64,000 nt of DNA from Duganella sp. BJB480 (lineage in GTDB: Bacteria > Pseudomonadota > Gammaproteobacteria > Burkholderiales > Burkholderiaceae_D): the NCBI GenBank assembly GCA_003416985.1, contig QVIN01000012.1, forward strand, positions 124,001 through 188,000, read 5' to 3'. This document shows, piece by piece, positions 8,812-16,467 of this stretch (position 1 is its first letter; each line of letters starts with the position of its first letter). Below the pieces are notes generated by a model, which was not told the DNA's origin, ran no database searches, and saw nothing but the letters and a program-made list of their open reading frames with translations. The position numbers and the translations under genes are program-made.

Positions 8812-10079
8812 TGCGTCGAATCGCTACATTGCTGCATCGCTGGGCCGGCCTGACGATCGCCGGCTTCCTTTTCATCAGCGGCATCACCGGCGCCGTGATC
8901 TCCTGGGACCACGAGCTGGATGAACTGCTTAACCCGCACCTGACCGATGCCGCAGGTGTCGGTCCCGCGCAGCCCGCGCTGCAACTGGCGCGCGCGGTGG
9001 AGGCGCGCCATCCGCAAATGCAGGTGCTGTCGGTGCCGCTGGCGACGGAGCCGGGCCACTCGCTGGCCTTCTACGTGGAGCCGCGCGTGAACCCGGCCAC
9101 CGGCGCGCTGTATCCGGCGGCGTACAACCAGGTGTTCGTCGATCCCGTCTCCGGTGCGGAGCTGGGCGTGCGCAAGTGGGGCGCGGCGTGGCCGATCACG
9201 CGCGAGACCTTCGTGTCCTTCCTGTACCAGCTGCACTACACGCTGCATATTCCGCAGATGTGGGGCATCGACCACTGGGGACTGTGGCTGATGGGCGGCA
9301 TCGCGATGATCTGGACGGTGGACAGCTTTGTCGGCTTCTATCTCACGCTGCCGGTGCGGCGGCGCGCGGTGGTGGCGGTTGGCCCGCAGTCCAAGAGCTG
9401 GTGGCAGCGCTGGCGGCCGGCGTGGCTGATCCGCTTTGGCGCCGGTGGCACCAAGTTCAATTTCGACCTGCACCGCGCGCTCAGTTTGTGGACCTGGCTG
9501 CTGCTGATCACCATCGCCTTCACGGCGTTCTCGCTGAACTTGTACCGGGAGGTGTTCTTCCCGGTGATGTCGCTGGTGTCCGACGTGACGCCGTCGCCGT
9601 TCGATATGCGTACGCCGACCGCGCCGGAAAAACCGCTGGCGCCCGCGCTGGCCTATGCCGATGTGCTGGCGAAGGCGGAGCCGGAGGCGGTGCGGCGCGG
9701 CTGGCGCGAACCGGCCGGCAGTGTGTCGTATGCGCGCGAGTACGGGATTTACTCGGTGGCCTTCTTCCAGCCGGAGGACGAGCATGGCGCCGGCGGCGTG
9801 GGCCCCCGGCAGCTCTACTACGACAGCCGCAGCGGTGCGCTGCTGGGCGAGCGTCAACCGTGGAAGGGCACGGCGGCCGATATCTTCGTGCAGGCCCAGT
9901 TCCCGCTGCATTCGGGCCGCATACTCGGCATACCGGGCCGTGTGCTGATATCGCTGATGGGGTTGGTCGTGGCGACGCTGTCCGTGACCGGTGTGCTGGT
10001 GTGGTGGCGCAAGCGCAGCGCGCGCGTCACCGTGGCGGCCAGGATCACGGCGCAGCAGGCGGAAGCCGTTCGCCGTTGA
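8811..10079 (+). CDS. PepSY-associated membrane protein, putative siderophore-linked reductase
   Basis: A 422-residue inner-membrane protein of the PepSY_TM group. It opens with the typical LHRWAGLTIAGFLFISGITGAVISW helix, followed by a periplasmic PepSY-like segment, a histidine-containing HYTLHIP motif next to a second membrane segment, a third helix near LALWTWLLLITIAF-like residues, and a last helix before the basic C-terminus (WWRKRSARV). Relatives in iron-siderophore operons are thought to reduce ferric siderophores in the periplasm or pass electrons across the membrane; that role is inferred. It starts one base inside the MATE stop and is the last gene of the operon, ending 31 nt before a convergent regulator. 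Confidence 0.85.
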   Translation: MRRIATLLHRWAGLTIAGFLFISGITGAVISWDHELDELLNPHLTDAAGVGPAQPALQLARAVEARHPQMQVLSVPLATEPGHSLAFYVEPRVNPATGALYPAAYNQVFVDPVSGAELGVRKWGAAWPITRETFVSFLYQLHYTLHIPQMWGIDHWGLWLMGGIAMIWTVDSFVGFYLTLPVRRRAVVAVGPQSKSWWQRWRPAWLIRFGAGGTKFNFDLHRALSLWTWLLLITIAFTAFSLNLYREVFFPVMSLVSDVTPSPFDMRTPTAPEKPLAPALAYADVLAKAEPEAVRRGWREPAGSVSYAREYGIYSVAFFQPEDEHGAGGVGPRQLYYDSRSGALLGERQPWKGTAADIFVQAQFPLHSGRILGIPGRVLISLMGLVVATLSVTGVLVWWRKRSARVTVAARITAQQAEAVRR

Positions 10080-10084
10080 GTATC

Positions 10085-10103
10085 CGCCGCTCCCGTTGCG
10101 GCG
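10085..10103. terminator. Hairpin between convergent genes
   Basis: A perfect 6-bp stem, CGCCGC (10085-10090) and GCGGCG (10098-10103), with a 7-nt loop, fills the 31-nt gap between the PepSY gene and the convergent AraC gene. There is no T-run on either side, so intrinsic termination is only a suggestion. Confidence 0.3.
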
Positions 10104-10110
10104 CTGGCGC

Positions 10111-10893
10111 TCAGTTCCGGAAGTAGCGTGCGGGCGATGCGCCGAAGTGGCGCTTGAACATGGCGATGAAGTTGCTGGTCGTGGCGTAGCCGAGCGCGTC
10201 GGACACGGCGTTCACCGATTCGCCCTGCGCCAGGCGCTCCAGCGCGATCGACAGCAGGAATTGCTGGCGCCATTGGCCGAAGCTGCATCCGGTCTCGCTG
10301 CGGAACAGGCGGCTCATGCTGCGCGGGGACAGGCCCGCCCATGCCGCCCATTCGCGCAGGCCGCGGCCGTCCGCCGGCGTCGCGGCCAATGCCGCCGTGA
10401 TGCGCAGCAGGCGCCGGTCCTGCGGCATCGGCAGGTGCAGGGCCGCTTGCGGTTCCTGCTGAAGCTCGTCCAGCAGCACCGACAGGATACGCTTTTGCGG
10501 CGGCGTCAGCGTCGTTTGCTCCGCCCAGTTGGCCGCTTGCCGCACCAGCGCGCGCATGATCTCGGTCACGCCGATGACGGTCGGCTGCGGCGGCAGGTGC
10601 TTGCTGGCGGCAGGCGTGAGCAGCACGGTCCAGCCGCTCATCGCGCCGCTGACGCTGACCTTGTGCAGCTCGCCCGGTGGCAGCCAGCCCGCGCGTTGCG
10701 GCGGCAGCAGCCAAGAGCCGGACGCGGTCCGCACGTGCACCAAGCCACTTTCCACGCAAAAGACCTGGCCGCGCCGGTGGCGATGCCAGTCGTATTCCCG
10801 CGTGCCGAGCTGGAACTCGCGCTCCGGGCCGGCGTCGCCCCACAGCACGATCAGGTCCGGACCGTCGAGGCGTTCGCTGTGATTTTTCGGCAT
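10111..10893 (-). CDS. AraC-family transcriptional regulator
   Basis: A 260-residue regulator with an N-terminal cupin-like sensor (YDWHRHRRGQVFCVESG near 34-50, metal- or ligand-binding histidines) and a C-terminal pair of helix-turn-helix motifs from about 165. The second HTH shows the AraC signature (SDALGYATTSNFIAMFKRHFG). The HRH/cupin type resembles regulators that often control an adjacent transporter or oxidoreductase. It is transcribed away from the FAD monooxygenase with a 93-nt gap, so control of that gene and of itself is the simplest reading (inference). It converges with the siderophore operon and might also respond to it; nothing in the sequence proves this. Confidence 0.9.
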   Translation of the reverse strand: MPKNHSERLDGPDLIVLWGDAGPEREFQLGTREYDWHRHRRGQVFCVESGLVHVRTASGSWLLPPQRAGWLPPGELHKVSVSGAMSGWTVLLTPAASKHLPPQPTVIGVTEIMRALVRQAANWAEQTTLTPPQKRILSVLLDELQQEPQAALHLPMPQDRRLLRITAALAATPADGRGLREWAAWAGLSPRSMSRLFRSETGCSFGQWRQQFLLSIALERLAQGESVNAVSDALGYATTSNFIAMFKRHFGASPARYFRN

Positions 10894-10986
10894 GGCTCAA
10901 ATTCGTTATTTTTAGACTAAACAACGTTATCACTGCAAGCGTGAATTGTCCAATACTGAGGCTCTTCGTCATCAGAAAGGGAAATC
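10894..10986. promoter_or_regulatory. Divergent promoter region, AraC gene / FAD monooxygenase
   Basis: A 93-nt AT-richer gap between two divergent start codons. It contains a small palindrome AACGTT (inside AACAACGTTATC) and TTATTTTTAGAC-like AT-rich stretches that could serve as -10 regions, but no convincing -35/-10 pair was found. An AGAAAGGGAAATC sequence gives a plausible ribosome-binding site for the FAD monooxygenase. Confidence 0.45.
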
Positions 10987-12138
10987 ATGCAAGAGTTTCA
11001 GGTCGCCATTATCGGCGCGGGCCTTGGAGGCTTGTGCCTGGCGCAGGGATTGAAAAAGCACGGCGTCGCCTTCGCCGTGTTCGAGCGCGACGCGGCGCTC
11101 GACAGCCGCTCGCAAGGCTATCGCATCCGCATCAACGGCGACGGCCAGGCGGCCTTGGGGCGCTGCCTGCCGCCGGAGCTGTTCGCCTTGTTCGAGGCAA
11201 GCTGCGGGGCGGAGCTCAATCCGCCCCAGGCGCTGGACGTGCAGTTGAACGGCGTGGCACGCTGGAACGATGCCTGGCGCTCCGAGGAGCCGGGACCGGC
11301 CGATCTCAAGGCCAATCGCCACACGCTGCGCGAGGTGCTGATGTGCGGGATCGCCGAGCACGTCCACTTCAACAAGGAGCTGCGCGGTGTGGTCCGGCAT
11401 GGCGGCGATGGCGTGTCGTTCGACTTCGCCGACGGTTCGGCCTATCGGGCCGACTTGCTGGTCGGCGCGGATGGCAGCAATTCCCGCGTCGCCGCGCAGT
11501 GCTTTCCGGCGATGCGCGGCCTGGATGCCGACGTGGTCTGCATCTACGGGAAGGCCGATGGCGCCAGCCTGTCGATCGCCGATGCGCTGCGCGGCGGCAC
11601 TTCGGTGATCTTCGACAGCCAGCTGGCCATGGTCATCGATCCCATGCGGTTCCCGCCGGCCGGGAGCGGCGGCCTCAGCCCGGTGGAGGACTACCTCTAC
11701 TGGGCCTTGATCGGCCGCCGGCAGCGGCTGGGCGTCTCCGCCGGGATGATGTCGCGCGAGGCCGATGCGCGGCGCCGCATCGCCGATCTCAGCGCTGGCT
11801 GGGCGCCGGGATTGCGCGCCGTGTTTGCCGCCACGCCGCCGGGCATGCTCACCATGCTGCCGGTGCGGCAGTCGCCGCCGCCGCAAGCCTGGCCCCAGGG
11901 CAGGGTGACGGCGCTGGGCGATGCGGTGCACACGATGAGCCCGGCCAGCGGCCTGGGATGCAATACGGCCTTCCTGGATGCCGCTTTGCTGGCGACGCAG
12001 CTGGCTGGCGCGGCGGGCGGCGCGGCAACGCTGGACCAGGCCGTCGCCACCTACGAGGCGGGGATGCGCGAACAGGCCGCCGCCGCGCTGCAGGCGTCGG
12101 TACGCGGCGCCGGGCAGCTGTACGGGGGCGACATATGA
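10987..12138 (+). CDS. FAD-dependent monooxygenase (PHBH-type, class A)
   Basis: A 383-residue single-component flavoprotein hydroxylase. The N-terminal Rossmann motif GAGLGG (10-15) binds FAD; a second conserved GD motif near 308 (LGDAVHTMSPASGLG) contacts the flavin ribose and precedes the usual NTAFLDAALLA helix. LLVGADGSNSRV is the DG motif that contacts both FAD and NAD(P)H. This family hydroxylates aromatics, polyketides or antibiotics such as tetracycline or rifamycin; the substrate cannot be read from the sequence. The neighbouring divergent AraC regulator suggests induction by a small aromatic compound or drug. Confidence 0.88.
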   Translation: MQEFQVAIIGAGLGGLCLAQGLKKHGVAFAVFERDAALDSRSQGYRIRINGDGQAALGRCLPPELFALFEASCGAELNPPQALDVQLNGVARWNDAWRSEEPGPADLKANRHTLREVLMCGIAEHVHFNKELRGVVRHGGDGVSFDFADGSAYRADLLVGADGSNSRVAAQCFPAMRGLDADVVCIYGKADGASLSIADALRGGTSVIFDSQLAMVIDPMRFPPAGSGGLSPVEDYLYWALIGRRQRLGVSAGMMSREADARRRIADLSAGWAPGLRAVFAATPPGMLTMLPVRQSPPPQAWPQGRVTALGDAVHTMSPASGLGCNTAFLDAALLATQLAGAAGGAATLDQAVATYEAGMREQAAAALQASVRGAGQLYGGDI

Positions 12139-12143
12139 GGATT

Positions 12144-12185
12144 TTGATTTGCATCAAGGATTTTGCTGCTTCAGATCAATAGACT
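12144..12185 (+). promoter_or_regulatory. FNR/ANR box with class II spaced -10
   Basis: TTGAT-TTGC-ATCAA at 12144-12157 is a perfect match to the FNR/ANR consensus TTGAT-N4-ATCAA. Exactly 22 nt later, TAGACT (12180-12185) matches 4 of 6 bases of a sigma-70 -10 element. This is the geometry of class II FNR promoters, with the box centred 41.5 bp upstream of a start site predicted at about 12192. It should turn on the four-gene operon 12245-16467 at low oxygen. The box starts 5 nt after the stop of the FAD monooxygenase gene. Confidence 0.75.
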
Positions 12186-12195
12186 GAATCTCGTC

Positions 12196-12217
12196 GCTGA
12201 ACGACTTTCCGTTCAGC
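12196..12217 (+). other. 5' leader stem-loop of the low-oxygen operon
   Basis: A perfect 8-bp inverted repeat, GCTGAACG (12196-12203) and CGTTCAGC (12210-12217), with a 6-nt loop. It begins about 4 nt after the predicted transcription start, so it would fold at the very 5' end of the mRNA. Such hairpins commonly protect transcripts from 5'-end-dependent decay; a protein-binding operator is the alternative. Confidence 0.5.
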
Positions 12218-12244
12218 ATCCCATTCACTCTACCGGAGCAGCAA

Positions 12245-12628
12245 ATGTCATTCAATCATGTCGTAGCGTGGATAGACCACGTGCAAGCGCACGTCATTCA
12301 TTTCAATGCAGAGGCCGCCGACCACGAGGTCATCAAGACTGTGTCGACGCATCCGCATCTGCACACTAAATCGGGCGCCGTCGGTTCCGGCCGCACGGCT
12401 GAAAGCAAACATTATTTCGACGATGTCGCCCATGCGTTGAGCGATGCCACCGAGGTGCTGATTGTCGGCCCGGCGCAGGAAAAGCTGGAGCTGATGAAGT
12501 ATCTGATCACCCATCATCCCGCCGTGGCCAAGTGTGTGATGGCGGTGGAGAGCTCCGATCATCCGAGCGACGGCCAGCTGCTGAAGTATGCGCGCAAGTA
12601 TTTTCTGAAGGCCGACATGCTGCGTTGA
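12245..12628 (+). CDS. Small eRF1 domain 3-like (baeRF/translational-machinery) protein
   Basis: A 127-residue protein with no membrane segment. It has the look of the short bacterial proteins named translational machinery protein, related to the C-terminal domain of eukaryotic/archaeal release factor eRF1: an N-terminal VVAWIDHVQAHVI strand pair, a central EVLIVGPAQEKLELMKYL segment, and a C-terminal HHPAVAKCVMAVESSDHPSDGQ region. Proteins with this domain are thought to act at the ribosome or in RNA metabolism; the exact role is unknown. It is the first gene behind the FNR-type promoter and is followed, 49 nt later, by a beta-CASP nuclease, so an RNA- or ribosome-related task is likely. The assignment rests on motif memory, not a profile search. 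Confidence 0.7.
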   Translation: MSFNHVVAWIDHVQAHVIHFNAEAADHEVIKTVSTHPHLHTKSGAVGSGRTAESKHYFDDVAHALSDATEVLIVGPAQEKLELMKYLITHHPAVAKCVMAVESSDHPSDGQLLKYARKYFLKADMLR

Positions 12629-12635
12629 GGAAGGC

Positions 12636-12653
12636 GGGGCGCTGCGGCGCCCC
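12636..12653 (+). other. GC-rich hairpin between baeRF-like and beta-CASP genes
   Basis: GGGGCGC (12636-12642), loop TGCG, GCGCCCC (12647-12653): a perfect 7-bp GC-only stem 8 nt after the first stop and 24 nt before the next start. No T-run follows, so it may be a processing or 3'-stability element within the operon rather than a full terminator. Confidence 0.4.
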
Positions 12654-12677
12654 ATGCATCCACACGAGGTGAACACT

Positions 12678-14039
12678 ATGAAAATACAATTCCTTGGAGC
12701 GACCGGCACTGTCACCGGCTCCAAATATCTACTCACGTCGGGCGGTTCGCGCATGCTGCTCGACTGTGGCCTGTTCCAGGGCTACAAACAACTGCGCTTG
12801 CGTAACTGGGCCGACCTGCCGGTCGACCCGTCTGAAATCCAGGCCGTGGTGCTGACCCACGCCCACCTCGATCACAGCGGCTATCTGCCGCTGCTGGTCA
12901 AGAACGGCTTCCGCGGCAAGATCCTGTGCAGCGAAGCCACCTACGACCTGTGCAAGATCCTGCTGCCCGACAGCGGCCGCCTGCTGGAAGAGGAGGCGGG
13001 CCACGCTAATCGCCACAGCTATTCCAAGCATACGCCGGCGCTGCCGCTGTACACCGAGGACGACGCCGAGCGCGCGCTGAAACTGTTTTCGCCGGTCCCG
13101 TTCGGCAAGCCGTTCGATATCTGCGGCAAGCTGCGCGGCCAGCTTGCGCTGGGCGGCCATATCCTGGGCGCGGCCATCGTCACCATCAGCGACGGCGAGC
13201 GCAATGTGACCTTCTCCGGCGACCTGGGCCGGCTGCACGACGCCATCATGGTCGAGCCGAGCCATGTCGCCCGCACCGATTACCTGGTGCTGGAATCGAC
13301 CTACGGCGACCGCGTGCACAATCCGGCCGATCCCGCCATCCTGCTGGGCCAGACCATCCGCGAGACCGCCGCGCGCGGCGGCGTGACGGTGATACCGGCG
13401 TTCGCGGTCGGCCGTGCGCAGTCCATTTTGTACGCCATCCACCAACTCAAGGAGCGGGGCGAGCTGCCGTCGGCGCTGCCGGTGTACCTCAACAGCCCGA
13501 TGGCCACGGACGCCACCGCGCTGTACCAGAAGCACCGCCACCTGCATCGCCTGGACCACAAGCAGTGCGAGGCCATGTGCCATGCCGCGCACATCGTCAA
13601 CAGCGTGGAGGAATCGATCGCGCTCAATATGCGCCGGCTGCCGATGGTGATCATCGCCGCCAGCGGCATGGCGACCGGCGGCCGAGTGCTGCATCACTTG
13701 AAGGCTTTCGCCAGCGATCCGCGCAACACGATCCTGTTCGCGGGCTTCCAGGCCGGCGGCACGCGCGGCGCGGCCATGCTCGACGGGGCGCCGGAGATCA
13801 AGATCTATGGCGAGTATGTGCCGCTGCGCGCCAGCGTGAAACAGATCGACAATCTGTCCGCCCATGCCGACGCGGGAGAGATCCTCAGCTGGCTGGGCCA
13901 CTTCGAGCAGGCGCCCAAGCGCACCTTCATCACGCACGGCGAGCCGGCGGCCGCGGACGCGCTGCGTCACCGCATCGAAGAGCAGCTGCACTGGAATTGC
14001 CACGTGCCCGAATACCTGGAACAGCAGGAGCTGACATGA
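12678..14039 (+). CDS. MBL-fold beta-CASP nuclease (RNA-processing type)
   Basis: A 453-residue metallo-beta-lactamase-fold protein of the beta-CASP group, whose members cut RNA (CPSF73/YSH1 relatives). Zinc ligands appear in HAHLDH (61-66). FSGDLG near 178-183 gives the next ligand region, and the beta-CASP insertion carries PAFAVGRAQ and ASGMATGGRVLHHL. The C-terminal HGEP (near 420) holds the last conserved histidine. The ATG at 12678 is chosen because CGAGGTG just before it is a good ribosome-binding site and MKIQFLGATGTVTGSKY is the conserved family start; an in-frame ATG at 12654 lacks support. The stop overlaps the next start (ATGA). With the upstream eRF1-like protein it suggests RNA decay under low oxygen. 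Confidence 0.9.
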   Translation: MKIQFLGATGTVTGSKYLLTSGGSRMLLDCGLFQGYKQLRLRNWADLPVDPSEIQAVVLTHAHLDHSGYLPLLVKNGFRGKILCSEATYDLCKILLPDSGRLLEEEAGHANRHSYSKHTPALPLYTEDDAERALKLFSPVPFGKPFDICGKLRGQLALGGHILGAAIVTISDGERNVTFSGDLGRLHDAIMVEPSHVARTDYLVLESTYGDRVHNPADPAILLGQTIRETAARGGVTVIPAFAVGRAQSILYAIHQLKERGELPSALPVYLNSPMATDATALYQKHRHLHRLDHKQCEAMCHAAHIVNSVEESIALNMRRLPMVIIAASGMATGGRVLHHLKAFASDPRNTILFAGFQAGGTRGAAMLDGAPEIKIYGEYVPLRASVKQIDNLSAHADAGEILSWLGHFEQAPKRTFITHGEPAAADALRHRIEEQLHWNCHVPEYLEQQELT

Positions 14040-15580
14040 CCCGCATGCCAACGCCGGACGCCGGACTGCAATCCGCAGGCCCGGTGGCCGGCCTGAGCTT
14101 GCGCCGCCTGTGCGTCGATACCTATCAGGAGCCGATCGCCTACCTGCGCAGCGATTGCCCGGTGTGCAAATCGGAGGGCTTCGAATCGCGTTCGCGCATC
14201 GAGATCTGGCGCGGCGACCAGCATATCGTGGCGACGCTCAACGTGGTGCACGGCGAATGGATCGAGACCTGTGAGCTGGGCTTGTCGGAGGCTGCCTGGC
14301 GCGCGCTGGGCGGCAACGACGGCGAACCTTTGCGCGTGGCGCACGCGCAGCCGGTGGCGTCGATGTCGGCGGTGCGCGCCAAGATCTACGGCCGTCCCAT
14401 CGGCGGCGACGCGGCCAAGGCCATCGTGCGCGATGTGGTGGACGGGCGCTATTCGGAGATCGAACTGGCGTCCCTGATCACGGCCTGTTCGGGCGACCGC
14501 ATGGACGTGGCCGAAACCATCGCGCTGACCCGCGCCATGGTGGGGGTGGGCCAGCGGCTGCACTGGAACTCCGATATGGTGGTCGACAAGCATTGTGTCG
14601 GCGGCCTGCCAGGCAACCGCACCACCTTGCTGGTCGTGCCCATCGTGGCCGCGTGCGGCCTGATTATTCCGAAGACCTCCTCGCGGGCGATCACGTCGCC
14701 GGCCGGCACCGCCGACACGATGGAGACGCTGGCGCCGGTGGCGCTGGACCTGCCGACCATGCGCCGCGTGGTCGAGCGCGAGGGCGGCTGCATCGCCTGG
14801 GGCGGCGCTGTCTCGCTCAGTCCCGCCGACGATGTGCTGATCCGCGTCGAGCGTCCGCTGGGCCTCGACAGCGACGGCCTGATGGTGGCGTCGGTGCTGT
14901 CGAAGAAGGTGGCTGCCGGTTCCACCCATGTGGTGATCGACGTGCCGGTCGGGCGTACCGCCAAGGTGCGTTCGCAGCAGGCCGCGCATTCGCTGGCGCA
15001 CCGGCTCGATGCGGTCGGCAAGGCGCTGGGCATCAGCGTCAGCGTGATGATGAGCGACGGCACGCAGCCGGTCGGGCGCGGCATCGGTCCGGCGCTGGAG
15101 GCGTGGGATGTGCTGTCCGTGTTGCAGAACCAGGCCAATGCGCCCGCCGACCTGCGTCAGCGCGCCTTGCTGCTGGCCGGGCGGGTGCTGGAGATGGGCG
15201 GCAAGGCCGCGCCCGGCGAAGGCCTGGCGCTGGCGTGCGGGGTGCTCGACAGCGGCGCGGCCTGGGCCAAGATGCAGGCGATCTGCGAGGCGCAAGGCGG
15301 CATGCGCGAACCGCCGCGCGCCGCGTACACGCATGTGATCACGGCCTTGCATCAGGGCCGCCTGATCGCCATCGACAACCGGCGGCTGGCGCGCCTGGCC
15401 AAGCTGGCCGGTGCGCCGAAGTCGCCAGCTGCGGGGCTGGAACTGCATGCGCCGCTGGGCACCTTGCTGAGCGCCGGCCAGCCTTTGTTGACGCTGCACG
15501 CGGAGTCGCCCGGCGAACTGGCCTATGCGCTGGCCTATGCCGAGGCGGAGGACGATATTTTCTCGATTCAGGAGGCGTGA
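14036..15580 (+). CDS. AMP/NMP phosphorylase-type thymidine phosphorylase family protein
   Basis: A 514-residue enzyme of the thymidine/AMP phosphorylase superfamily. The sequence carries SSRAITSPAGTADTMETLAP (phosphate and nucleotide-binding region) and DKHCVGGLPGNRTTLLVVPI, which are characteristic of the archaeal AMP phosphorylase branch rather than of classical DeoA. Those enzymes split nucleoside 5'-monophosphates with phosphate to a base and ribose 1,5-bisphosphate. The N-terminal ~85 residues match the extra domain of that branch, and the C-terminal residues form the usual alpha/beta lobe. The start ATG overlaps the beta-CASP stop; the stop overlaps the PRPP-synthetase start (TGATG). 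Placed after an RNase gene, it may salvage NMPs from degraded RNA (inference). Confidence 0.87.
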   Translation: MTRMPTPDAGLQSAGPVAGLSLRRLCVDTYQEPIAYLRSDCPVCKSEGFESRSRIEIWRGDQHIVATLNVVHGEWIETCELGLSEAAWRALGGNDGEPLRVAHAQPVASMSAVRAKIYGRPIGGDAAKAIVRDVVDGRYSEIELASLITACSGDRMDVAETIALTRAMVGVGQRLHWNSDMVVDKHCVGGLPGNRTTLLVVPIVAACGLIIPKTSSRAITSPAGTADTMETLAPVALDLPTMRRVVEREGGCIAWGGAVSLSPADDVLIRVERPLGLDSDGLMVASVLSKKVAAGSTHVVIDVPVGRTAKVRSQQAAHSLAHRLDAVGKALGISVSVMMSDGTQPVGRGIGPALEAWDVLSVLQNQANAPADLRQRALLLAGRVLEMGGKAAPGEGLALACGVLDSGAAWAKMQAICEAQGGMREPPRAAYTHVITALHQGRLIAIDNRRLARLAKLAGAPKSPAAGLELHAPLGTLLSAGQPLLTLHAESPGELAYALAYAEAEDDIFSIQEA

Positions 15581-16467
15581 TGAATGCGATGTTGATGGCG
15601 CTGCCCGGCGCCGAACATTTCGCCAGCCATCTGCGCGGCCACCTGGGTTGCGACGCCGGCGAGCTGCTGCTGCATCGGTTCCCGGACGGCGAAACCTGTC
15701 CGCAGATGACGCCTGCTGTGGCGGAGCGCGATCTGATCCTGGTCGGCGCGATGGACCGGCCGGACCACAAGATCATGGACCTGTACTTGAGCGCCTGCGT
15801 GGCGCGGGAACTGGGCGCGCGCAGCGTGGGCCTGGTGGCGCCGTATCTGCCGTACATGCGGCAGGATGCGGTCTTCGCTCCGGGGCAAGGCGTGACGGCG
15901 CGGCATTTTGCGCGGCTGCTGTCGGGCTGCTGCGATTGGATGGTGACGGTCGATCCTCATCTGCACCGGTTCCACAGCCTGTCCGAAATCTATACGATGC
16001 GGACCGAGGTGGTGCCGGCCGCGCCGGAGATCTCGCGCTGGATCGCGGCCAACGTGGAGCGGCCCGTGCTGGTGGGACCGGACGAGGAGAGCGAGCAGTG
16101 GGTGGCGCAAGTGGCCGCCGGCGTGGGCTGTCCCTACACGGTGCTGCGCAAGGTGCGGAGCGGCGACCGCGAGGTAGCGGTGTCCTTGCCGCCGGCCGAC
16201 GTGCTGGCCGGCAGGACGCCGGTGCTGGTGGACGACATCGTGTCCACCGCGCGCACCATGATCGCGGCCGTCGAGCAGTTGAAGGCGGCGGCCTGTCCGC
16301 CGCCGGTGTGCGTCGGCGTGCACGCGCTGTTCGCCGATGCGGCGTACGCCGAGCTGAAGGCGGCCGGCGCCGGACGCATCGTCACTTGCGATACGGTGTG
16401 CCACGTCAGTAACGATATCGGCATGAGCGCGACGCTGGCGGAAGCCGTCGCGCGCATGCTCGCTTAG
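15580..16467 (+). CDS. Ribose-phosphate pyrophosphokinase-like protein (PRPP synthetase)
   Basis: A 295-residue member of the PRPP synthetase/phosphoribosyltransferase family. The PRPP-binding loop reads VDDIVSTARTM (about 216-226). The HRFPDGE region (near 28-34), PYLPYMRQDAVF and VDPHLHRFHSL correspond to the ribose-phosphate and ATP-binding parts of Prs. It is shorter and more divergent than the housekeeping enzyme (about 315 residues), so a dedicated paralogue is likely. GGAGG (15571-15575) is its ribosome-binding site, inside the upstream gene. In this operon it could rebuild PRPP for base salvage or act with ribose 1,5-bisphosphate metabolism; the latter is speculative. It converges with, and overlaps by 4 nt, the copper receptor gene. 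Confidence 0.87.
   Translation: MNAMLMALPGAEHFASHLRGHLGCDAGELLLHRFPDGETCPQMTPAVAERDLILVGAMDRPDHKIMDLYLSACVARELGARSVGLVAPYLPYMRQDAVFAPGQGVTARHFARLLSGCCDWMVTVDPHLHRFHSLSEIYTMRTEVVPAAPEISRWIAANVERPVLVGPDEESEQWVAQVAAGVGCPYTVLRKVRSGDREVAVSLPPADVLAGRTPVLVDDIVSTARTMIAAVEQLKAAACPPPVCVGVHALFADAAYAELKAAGAGRIVTCDTVCHVSNDIGMSATLAEAVARMLA

Noticed and set aside
2..10079. Fur boxes within the siderophore operon
   Set aside because: Looked for GATAATGATAATCATTATC-like 19-mers in the short gaps and found none; control probably lies upstream of the window.
13565..15580. A longer form of the AMP phosphorylase starting inside the beta-CASP gene
   Set aside because: The extra N-terminus is an off-frame reading of the nuclease gene; the ATG at 14036 overlaps its stop as in coupled genes.
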